Positions 55,822-64,000 of a DNA stretch of 64,000 bases are shown here, in pieces. A program made the translations under genes and the position numbers. The notes beneath the pieces were generated by a model. The model was not told where the DNA came from, searched no databases, and was given only the letters and a program-made list of their open reading frames with translations. The DNA comes from Oligoflexales bacterium (lineage in GTDB: Bacteria; Bdellovibrionota_B; Oligoflexia; Oligoflexales; RGVZ01): NCBI GenBank assembly GCA_947494335.1, contig CANLUT010000002.1, forward strand, positions 124,001-188,000, given 5' to 3'. How positions within the stretch are numbered: the stretch's first letter is position 1; each line of letters begins with the position of its first letter.

Positions 55822-55938
55822 AATTCGCCAAACAGCAAAGAAGTGTAGCCTAAAATCACCTCCATGGTAAACACAATGGTTGAGTAAAAAATACGCTCCA
55901 AATCAGCGTCATTTTGAAGTTTATAGATTTAAATTCGG

Positions 55939-56934
55939 GTGCTTACTGCCGTGAAAGAATCCAGCTGGAGTGAAGAAACAAGGCGCCTTGGTCTGCCTAT
56001 CGATGAGCAGGCCGTGGGGCGACGCCTTGACGAATATTTGGCCGGAAAGTTTCCCTTCTTCAGTCGGGCGGCCTGGCAGCGTGAAATCTTCAATGGCGTC
56101 GTTCTTGTCAATGGCAACAAAGCACGCAAACCCTCCCAAAGGCTGCAAATGGGTGACGAACTTAGACGTCTTCACCCCTTTGAAGAAGAGCCTGAGGTCG
56201 ATACCAATATGCGCATTCTCTGGTGTGATGGTGAACTGGCTGCAGTGGTGAAACCGGCTGGCCTTCCGATGCATGAGGCTGGCTACTACCGCAGGCGAAC
56301 CGTGGCCGGGGTCTTACCAGAGGTTTTAGGGGCGGGCTGGACTCCAGTTCACCGCCTAGACCGAGAGACAAGTGGGCTACTTTTGTGCGCACGACAACCT
56401 GCTATTCGCGCTAGACTCACAGATATGTGGACTCATAAGCAGGTTCGAAAAACCTACCTTGCTGTTGCCTCAGGGCATCCCGAGCAAGACCTTTGGGACG
56501 TAAATCTTGCGATCAAGTCTGAGCGTTACGAGCGGACAAACCGCTCAGAAATATCTGAGCAGGGAGATGCCGCATCAACGGTGTTTAGAGTCCTTGGTCG
56601 CGGCAAAACGGCATCTCTTCTTGAAGCCAAACCGCTCACTGGTCGTACAAATCAGATAAGAGTCCATGTGGCTGCAGCTGGTTATCCACTGATTGGCGAC
56701 AAAGTTTACGGTGCTGATCCATCGATTCTAGAGCTTTATAGAAAAGAGGGAAACTCTGCGCGAGTTAAGGAACTTGCTGGATTTCCCCGCCATGCACTTC
56801 ATGCCTGGAAGCTTAATTTGATACACCCTCTCACTGGAAAAGATGTTCAGCTCGAATGCCCACTTTCTGATGATTTAGTGAGCCTTTGTCACCATGAAGG
56901 TATCCTGATTGCAGGATCCAGTCATAACTCTTAA
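55939..56934 (+). CDS. RluA-family RNA pseudouridine synthase
   Basis: 331 residues. It begins with GTG 55939 (GTG 55951 is an alternative). An S4-like domain (VGRRLDEYLAGKFPFFSRAA, GVVLVNGNKARKPSQRLQMG) precedes the catalytic domain with the active Asp in VHRLDRETSGLLLCARQ and LLEAKPLTGRTNQIRVHVAA. It makes pseudouridine in rRNA or tRNA; the site cannot be read from sequence. Its stop shares TTAA with the stop of the convergent MFS gene. Confidence 0.94.
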   Translation: MLTAVKESSWSEETRRLGLPIDEQAVGRRLDEYLAGKFPFFSRAAWQREIFNGVVLVNGNKARKPSQRLQMGDELRRLHPFEEEPEVDTNMRILWCDGELAAVVKPAGLPMHEAGYYRRRTVAGVLPEVLGAGWTPVHRLDRETSGLLLCARQPAIRARLTDMWTHKQVRKTYLAVASGHPEQDLWDVNLAIKSERYERTNRSEISEQGDAASTVFRVLGRGKTASLLEAKPLTGRTNQIRVHVAAAGYPLIGDKVYGADPSILELYRKEGNSARVKELAGFPRHALHAWKLNLIHPLTGKDVQLECPLSDDLVSLCHHEGILIAGSSHNS

Positions 56935-58136
56935 GTCGCATCGCCGGTAGGGTTAAGTTTTGGTAGCAAGGTGACAAGGATCAAAAGACCCAAAGCCGAA
57001 AATACGCTCGAAAGTATCAGCGCTTTGGCGAGACCAAATTTTGTAGCGACAAAGCCTGTGATCAAATTTGCAGGAATCGCCACGGTGGCAAGCGTCATCT
57101 GAAATGCCCCGTAGCCAAGTCCTCTTTTTTTTGCTGGTAGAAGATCTGCCAAAAGAGCTTTTTCCACACCATCCGTTAAACCGTAGAACGCACCGTAAAC
57201 AGAAAACACGACACCGAAAGTAGCCATCGTTAGAGGCTGCGCCAGGAGCGCGTAAGCTAAAACGTAAACTAGCCATCCGATAATCAGAAATCTTTTGCGT
57301 CCAAATTTATCTGACCATTGCCCGACTAGCCATCCAACCACCGAGGCCAAAATATTATAGACAATAAATAAGCTAAGGATCGCACCGAAATCAAAGCCCA
57401 TTTCCTTGGCGCGCAGTACCAGGAAGGCATCTGAAGAGTTACCCAAGGCGAAGACTGCAACTGCTGTAAGAAAAGGCCTTATCTCTTTTGGGACGTGCCA
57501 TGACAAATATGTTTTGGCGTGAGTTACACGTGGCAGATGGGGAACCCATAACTGCAAAACAATCACAGCCAACCAAGCAAATGGCACGGATGTGAGAAGC
57601 ATTTTTTGAAATAATTCCGTCGTCATCGATGAGGCGCCAATACCCAGCATGATGGCTAAGGCTAGCCCCGTCACTGCCCCAACAGTATCAAGACTGCGGG
57701 CCACGCCAAACGCTCGTCCGACATTTCCGCGATGGGAATCATCGGCAATCAAAGCATCTCTTGGAGCCGTCCTCACACCTTTTCCAAAGCGGTCTAAAAT
57801 GCGGGCTGCCGCGACCAATGGCGCCACACCAGTAAAAAACATCAATGTCCTTCCGAAAGCGGATATCCCGTAGCCCACTGTGACGAGTGGCTTGCGTGAA
57901 TTCATGCGGTCAGACAACCAACCCGACACGGCCGTAACAACGATAGTGACTGTTTCAGCGACCCCTTCGATCAAGCCGAGGATAACTGGACTAAGACCAA
58001 GGGTCGTTGTGAAATACAGTGGGAGAGACCTCGTCAAAATCTCTCCAGAGCAATCGTTTAAAAATGAGACGACACCAAGGCGCACGGGTAGGGCAGGCTT
58101 TAAATGTTTTGGCGTCTGTTGGTCAGATAGTTCCAT
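56931..58136 (-). CDS. MFS transporter
   Basis: 401 residues with about twelve membrane helices. The segment after helix 4, ARILDRFGKGVRTAPRDALI, and GWLSDRMNSRKPLVTVGYGI after helix 2, are typical of a drug/unknown-substrate MFS subgroup (motif A and RTAPRDAL). A second GQWSDKFGRKRFLIIGWLVY marks the C-terminal half. The substrate is unknown. It is divergent from the antiporter-like gene across 148 bases. Confidence 0.92.
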   Translation of the reverse strand: MELSDQQTPKHLKPALPVRLGVVSFLNDCSGEILTRSLPLYFTTTLGLSPVILGLIEGVAETVTIVVTAVSGWLSDRMNSRKPLVTVGYGISAFGRTLMFFTGVAPLVAAARILDRFGKGVRTAPRDALIADDSHRGNVGRAFGVARSLDTVGAVTGLALAIMLGIGASSMTTELFQKMLLTSVPFAWLAVIVLQLWVPHLPRVTHAKTYLSWHVPKEIRPFLTAVAVFALGNSSDAFLVLRAKEMGFDFGAILSLFIVYNILASVVGWLVGQWSDKFGRKRFLIIGWLVYVLAYALLAQPLTMATFGVVFSVYGAFYGLTDGVEKALLADLLPAKKRGLGYGAFQMTLATVAIPANLITGFVATKFGLAKALILSSVFSALGLLILVTLLPKLNPTGDAT

Positions 58137-58284
58137 GGGATGTCTTTGAACTGAGGATAGCCTTCAGAATGCTGACCCATTATGACAGAAAATTTAGAAA
58201 GGCTGCTAAAAAAATTCTGAAATCCTAGAACACCGACTCATCATTACTGTATGATATGTCGATCAACTCACTAAGGAACTATAT

Positions 58285-59556
58285 ATGAATGCCTCTCCTG
58301 AAGAACTAGTCGCGACCATCTGCTTTGGGGCTGCGGTATTTCATACGTTTTGCACCAAATTTTTTGCCATCTGGGCCGGGAAGTTTCGGCAAGGCTCACT
58401 AGCGGAGAACTTCCTTCACTACATGGCTGAAGTTGAAGTTGTTTTTGGGCTATGGGCAGGAGTGTTTTTTGCCTACTTAAGCCTAAGCCATAACGTGGAC
58501 TACGCAGTTAAATATATTGAATCTGTAAACTTCACAGAAGCGGCCTTTGTGTTTGTGATCATGACCATGGCTGCCACTAAGCCTATTATGTCAGCCTGCA
58601 CTCGGTTATTTTTTGGATTATCTTCTTTTGCCCCACAAAAGATGCAGACATCGGCGTATTTTCTCTTAATTCTGATCTTAGCACCTATCCTTGGCTCCTT
58701 TATCACCGAACCTGCAGCCATGGTTGTTGCTGCATTGCTGTTAAGACCACTAATTTTTGTTAGAGGTTGTTCGTCGGCTCTTCGCTACGGAACGCTCGCC
58801 ATCTTGCTAGTCAATGTCAGCATTGGTGGTACATTCACCCATTTCGCAGCGCCTCCTGTCATCATGGTTGCAAGTAAGTGGAATTGGGATTTGATGTTTA
58901 TGCTAAAAAACTTTGGATGGAAAAGTGCTCTAGCTGTCGGAGTTAATTCGCTTGCATTGTATCTGCTTAACTTTAAGGAACTATCGCGCCTTACTCTTCC
59001 ACGCTCTAACTATTCGTCAGAACGAATTCCGTTTTGGATGTTTTTAAGCCATGTATTCTTTATCGCACTCGTGGTGAAATATCACACCAGTGTTGCGTTT
59101 TTCTTACCGCTTTTTCTCCTATTCCTTGGTTGGTCTGACGTTACAAAAGAATACCAAGATCCACTCAAGCTTCGGGAAGCCTTACTGGTCGGATTTTTCC
59201 TCGGAGGGCTTGTGACATTAGGGCAACTTCAGCAGTGGTGGATAGGACCGCTCGTAGGCTCTCTAGAACCATTTTCACTGTTTTTAGGGGCAACTTTACT
59301 AACGGCTATCACCGATAACGCAGCACTCACCTATCTTGGGACGCTCGTGCCAGGACTATCAGACGTTTCAAAATACGTTTTAGTGGCAGGCGCTGTTGCG
59401 GGAGGCGGGCTGACCGTGATCGCTAACGCACCAAATCCAATCGCCGTGGGTCTTTTAAAGGATGGATTTGGCGAGAGTAGTATCAATCCGCTTAAACTTT
59501 TAATTGCTGCCATTCCGCCCACAATTTTGGCCTGCCTTTGCTACTGGTTCCTATGA
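58285..59556 (+). CDS. Putative Na+/H+ antiporter (PF07399-type)
   Basis: 423 residues, about ten or eleven membrane helices. AEVEVVFGLWAGVFFAYL near residue 50, SFITEPAAMVVAALLLRPL with the pattern TEPAAM, LVNVSIGGTFTHFAAPPVIM and TAITDNAALTYLGTLVPGL match the putative Na+/H+ antiporter family. Ion specificity is not proven for the family. AAGGAAC precedes the ATG. The next gene starts in its stop codon (ATGA). Confidence 0.88.
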   Translation: MNASPEELVATICFGAAVFHTFCTKFFAIWAGKFRQGSLAENFLHYMAEVEVVFGLWAGVFFAYLSLSHNVDYAVKYIESVNFTEAAFVFVIMTMAATKPIMSACTRLFFGLSSFAPQKMQTSAYFLLILILAPILGSFITEPAAMVVAALLLRPLIFVRGCSSALRYGTLAILLVNVSIGGTFTHFAAPPVIMVASKWNWDLMFMLKNFGWKSALAVGVNSLALYLLNFKELSRLTLPRSNYSSERIPFWMFLSHVFFIALVVKYHTSVAFFLPLFLLFLGWSDVTKEYQDPLKLREALLVGFFLGGLVTLGQLQQWWIGPLVGSLEPFSLFLGATLLTAITDNAALTYLGTLVPGLSDVSKYVLVAGAVAGGGLTVIANAPNPIAVGLLKDGFGESSINPLKLLIAAIPPTILACLCYWFL

Positions 59557-60218
59557 AAGAACTACTTGCCCGTCTTAAAATTAAAATACTGAAGTGGCTG
59601 ATTCTATTTGGCGTCATCGTAGCGGTCGTTGTTTGGCCGGCTATTATTTTCTATCCGATGGGTGCACTTCTTTACAAAAACGATCATCCTAAAGATGGTG
59701 CTGACGCTATTTGGCTGCTCATGGGGGGAGTCGAGGTTAGGCCTCAAGGAGCAGCCAAGGCTCATCTGGCCAAAGTTTCTGATCGCATTATTTTCATAAC
59801 GCCCGAGATGAACGCCGTTGAAGTGCAAGGCCTTATTCCCTCAGAGCAATCACTGACGTTAAATATTTTAAAGAGCTACGGTGTTGATGACTCGAAAATC
59901 TCCGTCATTTCGGATTTTGGACGGGTTTCTTCGACTGCTGAGGAAGCTGTTGCCATGAAGAAATTTCTGATGAGTTTATCTCAAAAACCAGCTCGACTTG
60001 TGGTCGTGACCAGCTGGCCTCATTCAGCGCGAGCCGCCTGGACCATCGACAAAGCTCTGACAGATAGCGACATTAAAATTGAGATGTTGCCTATTGATGC
60101 CATTCCATACGATAAGTCTAATTGGTGGAAAACAGAGCGCGGCCTCCTATTTGTTTTTGAAGAGTACATTAAGTGGGCCAGGTATTTACTAAAGTACGCT
60201 GGACGAGACATTTCCTAA
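59553..60218 (+). CDS. YdcF/ElyC-like DUF218 membrane protein
   Basis: 221 residues from ATG 59553, which overlaps the antiporter stop by four bases. One membrane helix near the N-terminus (WLILFGVIVAVVVWPAI) is followed by a DUF218 domain: GADAIWLLMGGVEVRPQGAA, SYGVDDSKISVISDFGRVSS with STAEEA, and ARLVVVTSWPHSARAAWTI. Family members (YdcF, SanA, ElyC) are envelope proteins linked to cell-wall lipid carrier metabolism. The precise function is unknown. Confidence 0.87.
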   Translation: MKELLARLKIKILKWLILFGVIVAVVVWPAIIFYPMGALLYKNDHPKDGADAIWLLMGGVEVRPQGAAKAHLAKVSDRIIFITPEMNAVEVQGLIPSEQSLTLNILKSYGVDDSKISVISDFGRVSSTAEEAVAMKKFLMSLSQKPARLVVVTSWPHSARAAWTIDKALTDSDIKIEMLPIDAIPYDKSNWWKTERGLLFVFEEYIKWARYLLKYAGRDIS

Positions 60219-60231
60219 CCAAGGACAAAGT

Positions 60232-61029
60232 ATGGATCTAAATCTCAAGGGTAAAAAAGCACTTGTCTGCGCCTCCAGTCAGGGACTAGGGCTTGCGGTC
60301 GCAAAAGAACTTTTTGCTGAAGGCGTTGAACTTGTCATTTGTGGGCGCGGCGAAAAAAGCCTGAAAGAGGCCGCCGCATCTATTGCAAACTATGCAAAGC
60401 GTAGCGATCACCCTCACATGTTGACCGTGGATCTATCAAAACCCTCAGAACTGGGGCCTTTTGCTGAAAAGGTCAGACAGCGTCTTGGTGGCATCGACAT
60501 TCTAGTCAATAACGTCGGAGGGCCTCCGCCATCTGCCGCCGAGACAACAGGTATTGAGGCCTGGCGCAGCGGCTTTGATCAAATATTTTTAAGTGCCACA
60601 TTACTCACTCAAAGTATGATCCCTGCCATGAAGGCACAAAAACATGGCCGAATTATAACCATCACATCTCTATCTGTTTTAGAGCCGATTGATCATCTCG
60701 TGGTCTCGACCGCCATGCGAACTGCCGTCACGGCGTTTATGAAAACTCTGAGTAAAGAGGTGGCACCCTTTGGCATCACAGCCAACACAGTTCTTCCCGG
60801 GGTGATTCACACGGACCGCATTGTTAATCTGCGCAAGGCAAAAGCTGAACGCGATGGCTCAACACTGGCAATCGAGATGGAAAAGACCGCCAAGACAATC
60901 CCGATGGGCCGCCTTGGCGAGCCCCATGAGTTAGCCTCACTTGTGGCATTTTTAGCGAGTGAAAAGGCTAGCTTTATCACCGGCACAAACATTCCTGTCG
61001 ACGGCGGCATGCGGCATGCCTGGCAGTGA
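60232..61029 (+). CDS. SDR oxidoreductase, beta-ketoacyl reductase-like with atypical catalytic residues
   Basis: 265 residues. The Rossmann part is KALVCASSQGLGLAVAKELF and DILVNNVGGPPPSAAETTG; ITSLSVLEPIDHLVVSTAMR takes the place of the usual Ser-Tyr-x-x-x-Lys region, and the Tyr and Lys are not there. GITANTVLPGVIHTDRIVNL and GTNIPVDGGMRHAWQ complete the fold. This is like the BKR_like_SDR_like subgroup, which also lacks a perfect tetrad (family knowledge from memory). Substrate unknown. The start follows AAGGACAAAGT. Confidence 0.88.
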   Translation: MDLNLKGKKALVCASSQGLGLAVAKELFAEGVELVICGRGEKSLKEAAASIANYAKRSDHPHMLTVDLSKPSELGPFAEKVRQRLGGIDILVNNVGGPPPSAAETTGIEAWRSGFDQIFLSATLLTQSMIPAMKAQKHGRIITITSLSVLEPIDHLVVSTAMRTAVTAFMKTLSKEVAPFGITANTVLPGVIHTDRIVNLRKAKAERDGSTLAIEMEKTAKTIPMGRLGEPHELASLVAFLASEKASFITGTNIPVDGGMRHAWQ

Positions 61030-61039
61030 AATGCCGTTC

Positions 61040-62772
<1,733 letters not shown>

Positions 62773-62874
62773 TCAAGCCTTTCCAAATCTAAAACGGACC
62801 AAGGGCATCTGGATGACACCTTAATCCGTTCGTTTGGGACGGTAAACTTAAATCTCTCGAGAAAACTGATGGGT

Positions 62875-64000
62875 TTACTGGCAAATGGTTGGTTTTTGAA
62901 CCTTTGTGGGGTCAACACCCTGACTAATACTGGCGTAATTGGTGCAAAGGTTTGTTTTTTCTGCTGCACAACTTCCAGCGGTAGGACACTGGGTGTTAAT
63001 TTTCGCCGCCATAGCCTTAGCATAGGCCTCATTCATTTGCCCTTTGAGAGCCTGAGCCTGGTAGGTGCTGTCACTTCCAGTTCCGCCGGCAGACGTCTTT
63101 AGGGTGCTAGCCATTTGCTTAAGTTTGGTAAGCTGAGACGTAATAATAGATGTCACTGACGATGGCATACCGGCAGCCTCGAATGATTGGCTAACCATGA
63201 TGAGCCCATTTAAAGCCAGGGCAAGTTGCGACTTGGTGTTACTTGTATCAAACGATGCATCCACAATGGTTTTGAACGAAGAGAGCGCGTTGACCAGATC
63301 GGTTGCAGACGTGAAATTTGCTGAGCTAATTTTGGTCGAAACAGTTTGAACACCAGTGTAACCGGAATTACTTGCAACACCATCGATCAAGACACCCTGC
63401 TGAAAAACCAATGCTTCAATCAAGTGCAGAAGGGCAAATGAGATATGAACCTTGGCACCATTATAGGCGGTGTTTGTCTGATCTGGGCAAATGCTCTTGC
63501 TTGTATGACGCTCATCAATAGACTGTGACAACACGAGACTACGGCTCACAAAAGGACAAAGCTTACGAATACCCTTATCAAGGGCGGCCAGCGTCTTAAC
63601 ATTGGCCCTTAGTGTATCGTTTACCTCACTTGGAACATATACCTTGGTGATTCCGACAGAGTTTAAGCCGGGAAATGACTGCTCAGCACCAAGGGCTGCC
63701 TTATCGGCATCCGTTAAATTTAGTAGGAGACAACTGAGTTGACCAAGCGGGTTTGAAGCACCAGTGCCACCAGACGATGAGGACGAAGAGCATGTTGAGC
63801 TCGTCGTAGACCCGGAACCTGATCCAGATAAAGCTGAAAGCTTTCGAACGACCTGGAAGATATCAATGCCGGCTTGACTTAAGTAAATGTTGCCAAGAAG
63901 TACCCCAGCATCACCATTATTACTAGAGCGCGCGTACGCCTTATTGGCTAGCTCTTCGGCCAAGCTAAAGTCACCTTCGTCGTAAGCTAGCTGCGCCCGC
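62875..64000 (-). CDS. Repeat-containing exported-type protein, cut by right edge
   Basis: The frame stays open to the right edge (residues before the TTG at 63963 read RAQLAYDEGDFSLAEELANK), so the start lies outside. The first visible part is TPR-like (LAYDEGDFSLAEELANKAYA then DAGVLLGNIYLSQAG), followed by a Ser/Gly/Thr low-complexity stretch (STTSSTCSSSSSSGGTGAS) and a helical part with several cysteines (LGQLSCLLLNL; LCPFVSR; SICPDQ; QCPTAGSCAAEKTNLC). I do not recognise the family. The 105-base gap before the dioxygenase genes shows no clear terminator. Confidence 0.8.
   Translation of the reverse strand, partial: RAQLAYDEGDFSLAEELANKAYARSSNNGDAGVLLGNIYLSQAGIDIFQVVRKLSALSGSGSGSTTSSTCSSSSSSGGTGASNPLGQLSCLLLNLTDADKAALGAEQSFPGLNSVGITKVYVPSEVNDTLRANVKTLAALDKGIRKLCPFVSRSLVLSQSIDERHTSKSICPDQTNTAYNGAKVHISFALLHLIEALVFQQGVLIDGVASNSGYTGVQTVSTKISSANFTSATDLVNALSSFKTIVDASFDTSNTKSQLALALNGLIMVSQSFEAAGMPSSVTSIITSQLTKLKQMASTLKTSAGGTGSDSTYQAQALKGQMNEAYAKAMAAKINTQCPTAGSCAAEKTNLCTNYASISQGVDPTKVQKPTICQ

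Overview
The window reads as bacterial chromosome of moderate GC content, densely packed, with no rRNA or tRNA gene, CRISPR array, transposase or phage gene that I can see. The combination of a flagellar basal-body/export operon behind a sigma-54 activator, flbD-motA-motB, prkA-yeaH-spoVR, many lipoproteins and beta-barrel-like outer-membrane proteins, and the partly kept delta-proteobacterial order acpP-rpiB-glyA-nrdR-rib-nusB suggests a Gram-negative, motile member of the Bdellovibrionota/Oligoflexia or a near relative. That assignment is inference from gene content; no marker gene was compared.

Layout. 1-7500: end of a sigma-54 response regulator, then flgB, flgC, fliE, fliF, fliH-like, fliI, fliJ and a MotE-like gene, with no fliG between fliF and fliH. 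7500-14000: a DUF423 gene, then a minus-strand operon fmt-purN-ispA-small protein-exported protein, then glpK facing a minimal AraC-type regulator. 14200-22100: a ChaN-like protein, a 1448-residue subtilisin-like lipoprotein and a chemoreceptor with a sigma-28-like promoter. 22100-26400: flbD-motA-motB followed by a large exported repeat protein. 26555-34900: prfB with a programmed +1 frameshift, then the stress operon prkA-yeaH-spoVR with an overlapping FlgT-like outer-membrane gene and a cysteine-rich triple-repeat protein, closed by a strong bidirectional terminator.

34981-51200: an LpxH-like phosphoesterase, a FadL-like outer-membrane protein, acpP, rpiB, glyA, nrdR, riboflavin synthase, then TolC-MacA-MacB genes lying between the two halves of the riboflavin genes, a ribB-type gene with a degenerate GTP cyclohydrolase II half, ribH, nusB, an unknown gene, a histidine kinase/response regulator pair and dapF. 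51200-64000: unknown lipoprotein and secreted protein genes, a SGNH hydrolase/acyltransferase/SprT-like operon, a pseudouridine synthase, an MFS transporter, a Na+/H+ antiporter-like gene, a YdcF-like gene, an atypical SDR, a two-subunit LigB-type extradiol dioxygenase and a truncated repeat protein at the right edge.

Together the genes cover flagellar assembly and rotation, translation initiation and termination (fmt, prfB), one-carbon, flavin and cell-wall precursor metabolism, stationary-phase stress response and envelope functions. The most unusual signals are the RibBA-like protein whose three zinc cysteines align with three lysines, the rearranged riboflavin cluster with its structured leader, the missing fliG, the cysteine-rich triple-repeat protein, and a histidine kinase whose first membrane helix lies upstream of any standard start codon.
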